Under the pieces are notes generated by a model. It saw only the letters and a list, made by a program, of their open reading frames with translations. It did no database searches and was not told the origin of the DNA. A program made the position numbers and the translations under genes. A DNA stretch of 38,408 nt, taken from assembly GCA_003149915.1 (NCBI GenBank), contig QAMK01000014.1, positions 1 through 38,408 of the forward strand, read 5' to 3'. Source of the DNA: Bacillota bacterium (lineage in GTDB: Bacteria > Bacillota_I > Bacilli_A > RF39 > UBA660). The stretch's first letter is position 1; every line of letters begins with the position of its first letter. Shown here in pieces: positions 23,441-30,807 of this stretch.

Positions 23441-24172
23441 ATGGATGCAATCGAACAACTACATGAAATGATTGAAAAAAGTAAAAAGATCGTCTTCTTC
23501 GGAGGGGCCGGAGTATCTACTGAAAGTGGTATCAAAGATTTTCGTAGTGAAGACGGTCTCTACTCTGAAAAATACCCGTATCCACCAGAATACATGCTAA
23601 GCATTGACTTATTTCAAAAAGACCCAAAAACATTCTTTGATTTTTACAAAGAGAAATTGAATTGTCTAAATGCCAAACCGAATATCACACATAAGTATTT
23701 AAAAAAATTAGAAGACCGTGGCAAATTACAAGCTATCATTACGCAAAATATCGACGGTTTACATCAAAAAGCAGGAAGTAAAAATGTATATGAAATTCAC
23801 GGCACAATCTATCAAAATCACTGTACCAAATGTCATAAAAGTTATCCTCCCAAGAACGTATTTCATGCAAAAGGAATTCCAACTTGTGATTGCGGCGGAG
23901 TCATAAAGCCAGACGTGGTACTATATGGAGAGATGTTACCGGAGGCCTATTCCAAAGCGATTGCATCTCTAAAAGGTGCAGATATGCTCATAGTCGCCGG
24001 AACTTCCCTAACCGTAAGTCCAGCCAATCAACTAGTCATGATGTTTGAAGGAAAATATCTTGTGTTAATCAATCGTACTCCTACTCCGTACGATTCCATT
24101 ACGACATTAACCATTCATGAAAACTTAAAAGATGTATTTAATAAAATAGAAGAACTTGAAAATAGAAAATAA
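23441..24172 (+). CDS. cobB: Sirtuin, NAD-dependent protein deacylase
   Basis: A 243-residue Sir2-family protein of normal bacterial length. GAGVSTESGIKDFRS is the NAD-binding loop, TQNIDGLHQKAG the ribose/nicotinamide site, YEIHGT holds the catalytic His, CTKC and CDCG are the zinc ligands, KPDVVLYGE and GTSLTVSPA complete the Rossmann part. It removes acyl groups from lysines, consuming NAD. AAGGATGTG precedes the ATG. The sortase gene follows 16 bp after its stop on the same strand, so the two are probably co-transcribed, although no functional link is known. Confidence 0.95.
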   Translation: MDAIEQLHEMIEKSKKIVFFGGAGVSTESGIKDFRSEDGLYSEKYPYPPEYMLSIDLFQKDPKTFFDFYKEKLNCLNAKPNITHKYLKKLEDRGKLQAIITQNIDGLHQKAGSKNVYEIHGTIYQNHCTKCHKSYPPKNVFHAKGIPTCDCGGVIKPDVVLYGEMLPEAYSKAIASLKGADMLIVAGTSLTVSPANQLVMMFEGKYLVLINRTPTPYDSITTLTIHENLKDVFNKIEELENRK

Positions 24173-24188
24173 GAAAGTGAGGAAACAT

Positions 24189-25010
24189 ATGAAAAAAAGA
24201 AAAATAACACCCAAACATATAGTCGCCCTACTCTTACTAATCTTTTTTTTAACTGCATTCACGATTTCAATTATAAACATTACCAAATGGTTACTTGACT
24301 CCAACACCACCAATACTCAAATAGAAGAAATACAAAATATCGTCACCATTGAAGAAAGTAGTGATAACGAAAATACAGAAATCATTGAACAAGAACCGAA
24401 AGAAGAAAGTAATCCATACTGGGATTACATCAAAATGAATTTAATCAATGTAGATTTTCAAGAATTAAAATCAACTAACAATCAAACTGTTGGTTGGATA
24501 CAAGTAAACGGAACCAATATTAATTATCCATTCGTACAAGCAAACGACAATAAATATTATTTAACACACTCTTTTGATAAAAGTCACAATACATCTGGTT
24601 GGGTATTCCTAGATTACCGAAACAATATACAAACACTAGACAAAAATACAATTTTATATGCTCATGGCAGAATAGATAAAACAATGTTTGGAACTTTAAA
24701 AAACATTTTAAATAATGATTGGCTCACCAATACAGACAACTATATAATCAAATTATCAACAGAATACGAAAATAGCCTATGGCAAATCTTTAGTGCCTAT
24801 CACATTCCAACAACAAGCGATTACTTACAAATTAATTTTGGAAATAATGAAGATTTTAAAAATTTTGCAAACATGTTAACAGAACGTAGTCAATATAATT
24901 TCAATACCACAGTAAATGAAAATGATCATATCTTAACATTATCTACTTGCTACAATAGTAGTGAAAAAATGGTCATCCACGCAAAACTAATCAAAAAAGA
25001 AACAAGGTAA
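24189..25010 (+). CDS. srtB: Class B sortase
   Basis: About 273 residues. A basic N-terminus and one membrane span (about 10-32) are followed by an acidic linker, then the sortase barrel: NQTVGWIQVNGTNINYPFVQ, YYLTHSF, ILYAHG with catalytic His159, and LTLSTCYN with catalytic Cys254. By alignment of the last strand (KMVIHAKL with the RIVVVAKI of staphylococcal SrtB), the catalytic Arg position is Lys260. The ATG at 24189 has GTGAGG upstream; an earlier ATG (24156) lies inside cobB. The enzyme should link surface proteins to peptidoglycan, and the convergent gene at 25017-26711 encodes a protein with an NPKTYD signal, its likely substrate. Confidence 0.93.
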   Translation: MKKRKITPKHIVALLLLIFFLTAFTISIINITKWLLDSNTTNTQIEEIQNIVTIEESSDNENTEIIEQEPKEESNPYWDYIKMNLINVDFQELKSTNNQTVGWIQVNGTNINYPFVQANDNKYYLTHSFDKSHNTSGWVFLDYRNNIQTLDKNTILYAHGRIDKTMFGTLKNILNNDWLTNTDNYIIKLSTEYENSLWQIFSAYHIPTTSDYLQINFGNNEDFKNFANMLTERSQYNFNTTVNENDHILTLSTCYNSSEKMVIHAKLIKKETR

Positions 25011-25035
25011 TTTGAATTATCTTGTTTCTTTTTTT
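24993..25035. terminator. Shared bidirectional terminator of sortase and ubiquitin-domain genes
   Basis: A 14-bp perfect stem (24993-25006 with 25021-25034) is extended by one wobble and four more pairs to a TTGA loop, with A/T runs on both flanks. The last five codons of both convergent genes lie in the arms, so both proteins end in KKETR. Confidence 0.9.
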
Positions 25036-26711
25036 AAATAAACACTCGTACCAATTAATCCAACAACCGATACCAATCCTAGTCCAATATAAAATAAAAT
25101 GCTATCATAAGTTTTTGGATTATCGATTGTATTTTCTACTTTCTCAGAAGGGATACCATCCTCTTGTTTCTCAATTATAAATGTCGTTGTGGCACTAGCT
25201 CCAGTCGTATACGTCACAGTCAATTCGTAAATTCCTTCTTCCAAAGCTTTCAAATACTCATTTTTTAATGTTAAAACCGTACTGCCTTCTGTAATCATGT
25301 AATTACTAGAATCTAATTCCTTACCATTTACAAAAACTTGATTCACTAAATCGAATTCCCCATCTAAAATAAACACCAAATCAGTATCTTGATACGTAGC
25401 ATTTTCTCCTACGGTAAACTGATATGGAATTGCTTTAAACGTTGCCACGATAGTTGCCTTGCCATCTTTTGGTAAAGAAAATGTATAATCGCCAACTTCA
25501 ATATTACCATTAGAACCCGAAACCGTAAGCACGTCTAATTCATAACCTTTATCAGGAATTATCGTTATTGTCACTAATCCATTGTCATCTACTGCATGTG
25601 TAATATTACCATGAGTTGTGTTTTCTACTGTAATCTTTGAAATCTGATATGGATTTTCACGAGTTCCATTACCTAGCAATTGTATGCCATCATAATCTAT
25701 CCCTACATTTACAACAGGTCTAACATCAAGTTTCCAATCTGTCATTACATAACTCAAATGATTGCCAACATACGAAATATAAGCATAATCATGAGTAGAA
25801 TCACCATCAGAATCGGTAGTGGCAAAAGGATTGATTAACCAAAAATCATTTCCTTGATTCATTGTAACTAACCAATTAGTATCTCCGCAAACATCCATAT
25901 TATGAAACTCATCCGTTACAGTTCCACATTGCTCTATATTGCTGTTTGCTCTGATATAATCACTAACTGTTGGTAATCCAACTCGATTATGAATTTGGAT
26001 ATTTGACTCTTGTGATAATAAATCTGATATAGTACCACTTTGTAATAATCGATAACTAATCGTCCCAACATTATAAGAAGACTCTAATATTAACTCTTTT
26101 GAAAAAGAATTCAACCCACTATAATATTCGTCGTTCAAATCAATCAATAAAGGTGCGTTAGAAAAATCTATATCATTTTTGTATTCCCAATTTTCTGAAA
26201 AAGCTTTCTTTTCTTCTAACGGTGTCTCTTTTATAAGCTTCAAACTATCATTCTCAATAGAAATAATTCGCCATAACTCATCATTAAACATAATATAATT
26301 AGCCGGATCAACACCTTTATAAGTATACTTACCATCCTCATATTCATCTACATATAATCCGTCCCCAGTTATTACAAGTGGAATTTGTTTCTTTCCAATC
26401 GACATAAAACTAGATTTCAATGTCAAGTGTAAAGTACTATCTTTACCAACACTATAGTCTTGTAAAGTGTTCTCATCTATCAACTCTTTTCCAGCAAAAA
26501 TAAGAATTTGCTCAGAAGAATCAATTCCTTCCTTCTCCTCAATTTTATCTTTGACATCCACAATTCGATCAGTCGGTTCTACTTCCAAAGTAATATGCTT
26601 TCCAGTTAATGTTTTCACAAATATTTGCATGGCATCAACACGCATAGGCACAACTACAAAAATTGCTAATAATACAACCCAAACCCATCTTACTACACGT
26701 TTTGTTTTCAT
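25017..26711 (-). CDS. Secreted, sortase-anchored surface protein with an N-terminal ubiquitin domain
   Basis: A 564-residue protein. Residues 1-27 are a signal peptide ending VDA. Residues 28-103 (26630-26403) align without gaps to ubiquitin, beginning [11 protein letters not shown]; by eye 48 of 76 match human ubiquitin. Lys6, 11, 27, 29, 33, 48 and 63, Leu8, Ile44 and His68 are kept. Arg42 is Ile, Val70 is Thr, and the final R-G-G is absent. About 104-355 is a surface-type domain ([24 protein letters not shown]). Two beta repeats follow (about 360-440 and 440-515). The tail has NPKTYD (531-536), a membrane span and KKETR. Cleavage after VDA would expose ubiquitin Met1. GAGGTG precedes the ATG. 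Lacking Gly-Gly, it cannot be conjugated in the normal way; it may mimic ubiquitin for a host. Confidence 0.93.
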   Translation of the reverse strand: MKTKRVVRWVWVVLLAIFVVVPMRVDAMQIFVKTLTGKHITLEVEPTDRIVDVKDKIEEKEGIDSSEQILIFAGKELIDENTLQDYSVGKDSTLHLTLKSSFMSIGKKQIPLVITGDGLYVDEYEDGKYTYKGVDPANYIMFNDELWRIISIENDSLKLIKETPLEEKKAFSENWEYKNDIDFSNAPLLIDLNDEYYSGLNSFSKELILESSYNVGTISYRLLQSGTISDLLSQESNIQIHNRVGLPTVSDYIRANSNIEQCGTVTDEFHNMDVCGDTNWLVTMNQGNDFWLINPFATTDSDGDSTHDYAYISYVGNHLSYVMTDWKLDVRPVVNVGIDYDGIQLLGNGTRENPYQISKITVENTTHGNITHAVDDNGLVTITIIPDKGYELDVLTVSGSNGNIEVGDYTFSLPKDGKATIVATFKAIPYQFTVGENATYQDTDLVFILDGEFDLVNQVFVNGKELDSSNYMITEGSTVLTLKNEYLKALEEGIYELTVTYTTGASATTTFIIEKQEDGIPSEKVENTIDNPKTYDSILFYIGLGLVSVVGLIGTSVYLKKETR

Positions 26712-26740
26712 CTCACACCTCGCCTATTTTACTCTATTTC

Positions 26741-26769
26741 ATTATAGAGGAAAAGCAAGACACAGTCAA
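26741..26769 (-). promoter_or_regulatory. Sigma-A promoter of the ubiquitin-domain surface protein
   Basis: Minus strand TTGACT (26764-26769), 17 bp, TATAAT (26741-26746), about 29 bp upstream of the ATG. Near-consensus, so strong expression is expected. No operator-like repeat was seen. Confidence 0.85.
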
Positions 26770-26779
26770 TTCCAAAAAG

Positions 26780-26802
26780 AAAAAAAACAACCAAAAGGTT
26801 GC
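26780..26802 (-). terminator. Terminator of tRNA-Cys
   Basis: CAACC (26788-26792) and GGTTG (26797-26801) around a 4-base loop, with eight T on the minus strand. It separates the tRNA from the ubiquitin-domain gene promoter. Confidence 0.85.
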
Positions 26803-26841
26803 TTAATCAAAACGTTCAAATATTGGAACGGAATAACAATT

Positions 26842-26915
26842 TGGAGGGGCCTACCGGATTTGAACCGGTGCTCAAGGAGTTGCAGTCCTTTGCCTTACCA
26901 CTTGGCTAAAGCCCC
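26842..26915 (-). tRNA. tRNA-Cys (anticodon GCA)
   Basis: 74 nt with encoded CCA. The acceptor stem is GGGGCTT/AGGCCCC (one G-T pair), the anticodon loop CTGCAAC, and the T-arm ACCGG-TTCAAAT-CCGGT is regular. Confidence 0.96.
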
Positions 26916-26925
26916 AAGTAATTAG

Positions 26926-26954
26926 ATTATAACAAAGAATAATCTAATTTACAA
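26926..26954 (-). promoter_or_regulatory. Promoter of tRNA-Cys, overlapping an 11-bp palindrome
   Basis: Minus strand TTGTAA (26949-26954), 17 bp, TATAAT (26926-26931). AATTAGATTAT (26920-26930) and ATAATCTAATT (26939-26949) are perfect reverse complements 8 bp apart and cover the -10 and much of the spacer. Confidence 0.75.
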
Positions 26955-26985
26955 TATATTATATTCGCTTTTTTTGAAATTTCAA

Positions 26986-28869
26986 CTATGATTCCTCATA
27001 ATAATCACTTAGTAAGATATTGTTATTTGTTAAAATTTTATCTTGAACTTCTTTACTAACAGAAGAAACGTACGGCAATAAATCATCATTAACAACTTGA
27101 CCAGTATAATATAAATTGCCATCATACCAACTACCATCGGCAAAATAAACATAGTTATTGTGATTGTTTCCAAACACATCCGTTGCAATATAGTTGCGTG
27201 GATTGTATCCATCTAAACCAAATAAATTTGCAACCGTCGGCAAAATATCTGTCGTTGTCATAAGCATATCAAATGTTTGGGACTCAATATCATTACCCCA
27301 GATGACAAATGGCACGTGTTGTAACAAATTTCCATTGCTCTCATTCTTAACAGTAGCAATGTAAGAAGGATCTGGATAAGCATATGCATAATGGTCGGAG
27401 AATAATACCAAAATCGTATCATCTAAATGACCCTCTTGTTCTAAGCGTTCTAACAACTCTTTTAAAAACTCATCCGTATCACGGGCAAGATTACGAATAC
27501 AAGAAAGTGTAGAATCACCCGGAACCGCTAACCCGTACAAATCTGTCACACATTTGTCATTTGTACTATCATACGGCATATGAGCAGTATATGTAATGAT
27601 AAAGTTCATAAACGGTTCTGCATCAGGAATGATTAAATCTGCAACCGACTCATCTTTCAATAAATTACTATCATAAAAGAAATTCAAATTAGAATTCGGA
27701 AAATCATCTAACAAAGCAATATGACGATCATATCCAATTGCTAAATGAATGCTATTACGATTATAAAAATTCCCATGATTGACATGCAAAGCTTGCGTCT
27801 GATACCCATTATTGTGAAACAAACTAGGAAGCGAATAAGGATATGCATTACGGTCAAAATTATAAGCAGCTTGCCCATTTTCAATAGCAAAAAGTCCAGT
27901 ATTAGCAGCAAATTCACTATTAAACGTCTGCCCGCCACCAAATGCTGGCGAGTATCTTTCTGTAAAGTTCCAACCAGTCTCTTGAAGATAAGATAGCGTC
28001 GGCATTATCTCTTCATTAACAAGCCAAGAATCGATACTTTCCATCATAATCAAAATTAAGTTTTTATCTTTAAAAATACCCGTATACTCATTAGTAGACA
28101 AATCTAATGTTTCATTTCTAGTTGTAAAGTAAGACTCTACTTCTTCTCGCAACGTACTTCTGTCTTCAAGATATTCCTGTTCAATATATACGACAACACT
28201 ACGAAAAGTCATTTCATAAAGGCCTGCTACTTCCATATTTTTTGATGGATTGTTAAAATCCAAATAAACGTTGTAAACATTGTTCCAACGATCCCAAGAA
28301 TTAGGATCAGACGGTTCTCCCAAACGTTCAAAAGCAAGACCACGAAATAAAACAAAACCAGATAATAAACAAATACCTAACCGAGTATAATACGAATTTT
28401 TTCGTTTACAAACTGGTTCAGTAGAAAAAAGAAAACAGCCAAAAATACAGGAAACTATGGACAAAAACAATAAACTCACCATATAAGGTGTAATCCATCG
28501 AAAAGACGAAAGAAAATATCCCGCCCCTTCTCCTGTCAAGAACAAATCATAAACACTGAAAAATCTTCCCAAAATACTTTGATGAAGCATCTGTGCTAAC
28601 ACTAAAACTTGAAACAAACCAATTAAAATTCCATACGCAATGACTCGTCTCTTTTTAGGTAATAACATTACAAAAAAGAAAAAAAGAAAAATCCAACTTA
28701 CACTAAAAAAGAAAGGGGAAGCGTGCGTCCATCCATAAAAACCAGTATATTGATTAGAAAAATAGCGAATTCCCAAATCTAAACTCATAAATGAAAAAAA
28801 GAAAAATCCAAAAAGGAATAAATATGCAAAACAAGGATATTGCCATACTTTATTAAAAAACTTCTTCAT
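26986..28869 (-). CDS. LtaS-like phosphoglycerol transferase (lipoteichoic-acid-synthase family)
   Basis: A 627-residue protein. Five N-terminal membrane spans (to about residue 165) are followed by an extracellular sulfatase-fold domain. LILIMMESIDSW holds the metal Glu, GGGQTFNSEFAANTG the Thr nucleophile, HVNHGNFYNR a substrate patch, and LVLFSDHYAYAY the metal Asp-His pair. These match LtaS, which builds polyglycerol-phosphate from phosphatidylglycerol. The length is close to that of typical LtaS (about 650). Whether it is the main synthase or a primase-like or modifying relative cannot be told. It follows the 423-residue membrane-anchored protein gene, behind a terminator. AAGGTG precedes the ATG. 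Confidence 0.88.
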   Translation of the reverse strand: MKKFFNKVWQYPCFAYLFLFGFFFFSFMSLDLGIRYFSNQYTGFYGWTHASPFFFSVSWIFLFFFFVMLLPKKRRVIAYGILIGLFQVLVLAQMLHQSILGRFFSVYDLFLTGEGAGYFLSSFRWITPYMVSLLFLSIVSCIFGCFLFSTEPVCKRKNSYYTRLGICLLSGFVLFRGLAFERLGEPSDPNSWDRWNNVYNVYLDFNNPSKNMEVAGLYEMTFRSVVVYIEQEYLEDRSTLREEVESYFTTRNETLDLSTNEYTGIFKDKNLILIMMESIDSWLVNEEIMPTLSYLQETGWNFTERYSPAFGGGQTFNSEFAANTGLFAIENGQAAYNFDRNAYPYSLPSLFHNNGYQTQALHVNHGNFYNRNSIHLAIGYDRHIALLDDFPNSNLNFFYDSNLLKDESVADLIIPDAEPFMNFIITYTAHMPYDSTNDKCVTDLYGLAVPGDSTLSCIRNLARDTDEFLKELLERLEQEGHLDDTILVLFSDHYAYAYPDPSYIATVKNESNGNLLQHVPFVIWGNDIESQTFDMLMTTTDILPTVANLFGLDGYNPRNYIATDVFGNNHNNYVYFADGSWYDGNLYYTGQVVNDDLLPYVSSVSKEVQDKILTNNNILLSDYYEES

Positions 28870-28905
28870 AATAACACCTTATAACATTATATCAATAATA
28901 AAATG

Positions 28906-28928
28906 AAAAAAAAAGAGGAAACCCTCTT
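28906..28928 (-). terminator. Terminator of the 423-residue membrane-anchored protein gene
   Basis: AAGAGG and CCTCTT form a 6-bp stem around 4 nt, with a run of about nine T on the minus strand, just before the LtaS-like gene. Confidence 0.85.
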
Positions 28929-28931
28929 CTG

Positions 28932-30203
28932 TCAACGTCGATAAACGTCATAAACATTATGATAAGTATAATGAAACATAGACGCCAAAAATATCGGACG
29001 AACACCAATTGTTTCCTCATAATAATATAATATTGTACCATCAATATAGAATAGATAATCATCTACTACTTTCAACTCTTTAGGACTATCTAATGTCAAT
29101 AAAATAACTGGATGTGATAAATCTTCTTTATCAAACTTATATATTTGATTACCTATCAACAGATAATAATACCGAGAAGACTCAACAATTTCAGTCGGAT
29201 GATATGCTTGTAGCTCTGGAATTGCAAATAAATCTTTACCAAAATGAATTTCTTCCAATTTCATTTCATAAACATTCTTTGTAAACCAATTCTCACCATC
29301 AAAATAACGTACATTTTCACCCTCTAAAGTATTGACTACAGTGCCATCTTGTGGATTGATTTCATATTGTACTAAATTACTCCGATCAAATAAATATAAC
29401 TTATCCTCCACAACACCATTCACATAACTGTCTGTCGAAATAGGATTCGAAAAATTATACGTTGAAACAGAATTAGAAAGCAAATCGACAACTTTATATT
29501 GTTTATAAGTAGCTCCATCTTCCGGAATTGGCATCACATAATACTGTCCCACTAAAGTTCCATATTCATTTTCATAAATATCCTGATCACTCACTTCAGC
29601 ATAAGATTGATAATCAACACTTAAATTAATTAAATTACGATAATCCCAAACAACAATATTAAAATCTGGCAATAAATAATCACGATAATACCGGCCTTGC
29701 AAAATTGTTGTTTCTTTGCTTTCTTCTACACCCCAACCAGCATACACAAATTCATTTTGAGAGCGAATCTCTTCTTGAAAAGACTCTAGAGAAATGATAT
29801 TAGCAAGAGTCTCTCCCATGTAAGTTACTCCATCTTTAGAACAAGAAATATTATTGTAAGAACCACCCTTGTCAAATGCAACCTGTTGATAAATCGGATA
29901 AATACAACGATACCCATCAATATCTGAAACCATAATATCATCTAAAATTTCTTCTTGCTTGTTAAAATCGGTACGATTTTCATAATGATAGACATGATTT
30001 TCATCTGAAATTTTTAAATAATAGTTACCGTCATGGAAATCTTCTTGAATATTAAAGATGATATCCCCTTTACGAATCGAATACGTTATAGAATGATCTG
30101 TCTTAAAAAACGAATAAACTAACTGCAAGGCAACTAATAAAAGAAGTAGAAAAAAAAGCAATGGCAAAATTTTTGAAAGATCGTATACTAAACGTTTTAT
30201 CAT
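28932..30203 (-). CDS. Membrane-anchored extracellular protein, unknown
   Basis: About 423 residues. A basic start and one strong hydrophobic span (about 12-33) lead to an outer domain of about 390 residues dominated by short beta strands and aromatic residues (YYLLIGNQIYKFDKED, YLFYIDGTILYYYEE). The repeated pattern of strand, turn and strand with a 'value display' character suggests a beta-propeller-like fold, but I do not recognise a family. A lone Cys pair (YRCIYP, NISCSKD) could form a disulphide. The ATG at 30203 follows AGGTGA; the GTG at 30212 is part of the ribosome site. It has its own promoter and terminator. Confidence 0.75.
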   Translation of the reverse strand: MIKRLVYDLSKILPLLFFLLLLLVALQLVYSFFKTDHSITYSIRKGDIIFNIQEDFHDGNYYLKISDENHVYHYENRTDFNKQEEILDDIMVSDIDGYRCIYPIYQQVAFDKGGSYNNISCSKDGVTYMGETLANIISLESFQEEIRSQNEFVYAGWGVEESKETTILQGRYYRDYLLPDFNIVVWDYRNLINLSVDYQSYAEVSDQDIYENEYGTLVGQYYVMPIPEDGATYKQYKVVDLLSNSVSTYNFSNPISTDSYVNGVVEDKLYLFDRSNLVQYEINPQDGTVVNTLEGENVRYFDGENWFTKNVYEMKLEEIHFGKDLFAIPELQAYHPTEIVESSRYYYLLIGNQIYKFDKEDLSHPVILLTLDSPKELKVVDDYLFYIDGTILYYYEETIGVRPIFLASMFHYTYHNVYDVYRR

Positions 30204-30220
30204 ATGATTCACCTAGAATA

Positions 30221-30249
30221 ATATTATCTAAGAAATGAAAAAAAGTCAA
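30221..30249 (-). promoter_or_regulatory. Sigma-A promoter of the 423-residue protein gene
   Basis: Minus strand TTGACT (30244-30249), 17 bp, TAATAT (30221-30226), just upstream of the ribosome site. Confidence 0.65.
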
Positions 30250-30280
30250 TGTTGAAACAGAATTATAATAGATAATCAAA

Positions 30281-30304
30281 ATAAAAGAATCCAAAAAGAT
30301 TCTT
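30281..30304 (-). terminator. Terminator of the PH-like protein gene
   Basis: AAGAATC (30285-30291) and GATTCTT (30298-30304) pair around 6 nt, followed on the minus strand by a T-rich tail. It overlaps the gene's stop codon. Confidence 0.75.
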
Positions 30305-30764
30305 AATTAGAAGACGACAAATATTCCTTTTTTAAATTAGTCATCGTTCCTGATACATGATTTTCAATATCGTCTAATGATCTGCGATCCAAATGCGTAA
30401 TGATAACTTTTTCTTTAACTGTATCTAATATGACAGAGCCAAAAACCGGACCACACTCAACTCTTAAATCGTTGAACATATCTGGAGTAATAACATTCAG
30501 AGTATAACCAAAATGAAATAATTGTGAACGTCCAATCAAAATACGTTTATCTGTAATTGTAACGACAGCAGTCTGGTTACGTCCCATACGGTCTTTACGC
30601 TTTTGACCGACAAACGTATAAAGTGGCGTCTCACCAGCATCCAAATGTTTTTGAACAACAGCAGAGTTTGCTTTCAAACGGAAAGCAACCGTCAAAGGAT
30701 ATTTCTTTCGAAATTCACGTGCCGCTTCATAAATACTCTTTCTTACGTTAATGCCATTATCCAT
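30303..30764 (-). CDS. Bacterial PH-like domain protein
   Basis: A 153-residue soluble protein. An N-terminal helical lead (RKSIYEAAREFRKKYP) precedes a single PH-like beta domain with GETPLYTFVGQ, TAVVTITDKRILIGR and a final helix (LDDIENHVSGTMTNLKKE). The phrase T-D-K-R-I-L-I-G is typical of bacterial PH (YokE/bPH) domains. The role is unknown. GGAG precedes the ATG. It starts 43 bp after the ABC-F gene ends on the same strand; TATAAT in that gap may give it a separate start, but read-through is possible. Confidence 0.72.
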   Translation of the reverse strand: MDNGINVRKSIYEAAREFRKKYPLTVAFRLKANSAVVQKHLDAGETPLYTFVGQKRKDRMGRNQTAVVTITDKRILIGRSQLFHFGYTLNVITPDMFNDLRVECGPVFGSVILDTVKEKVIITHLDRRSLDDIENHVSGTMTNLKKEYLSSSN

Positions 30765-30807
30765 ACGATCACTCCTAAAACTCTATATTGTTATTATAAC
30801 ATATCCT

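Noticed and set aside
23327..23458. N-terminal extension of the Cys-rich protein
   Set aside because: It would overlap the divergent sirtuin gene, and the ATG at 23326 has its own GGTGAG site.
23441..25010. Sirtuin and sortase as a functional defence pair with the ubiquitin protein
   Set aside because: The sirtuin is cytoplasmic with an ordinary Sir2 pattern and no extra domain; closeness alone does not support a joint system.
25017..26711. Eukaryotic contamination as the source of the ubiquitin sequence
   Set aside because: The domain is in frame with a bacterial leader, bacterial surface domains and a sortase tail, has a sigma-A promoter and Shine-Dalgarno site, and AT-rich codons like its neighbours.
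26467..26925. Plus-strand 152-residue frame across the ubiquitin leader and tRNA-Cys
   Set aside because: It runs antisense to the signal peptide and ubiquitin domain and through a terminator and a tRNA; no ribosome site and no protein-like pattern.
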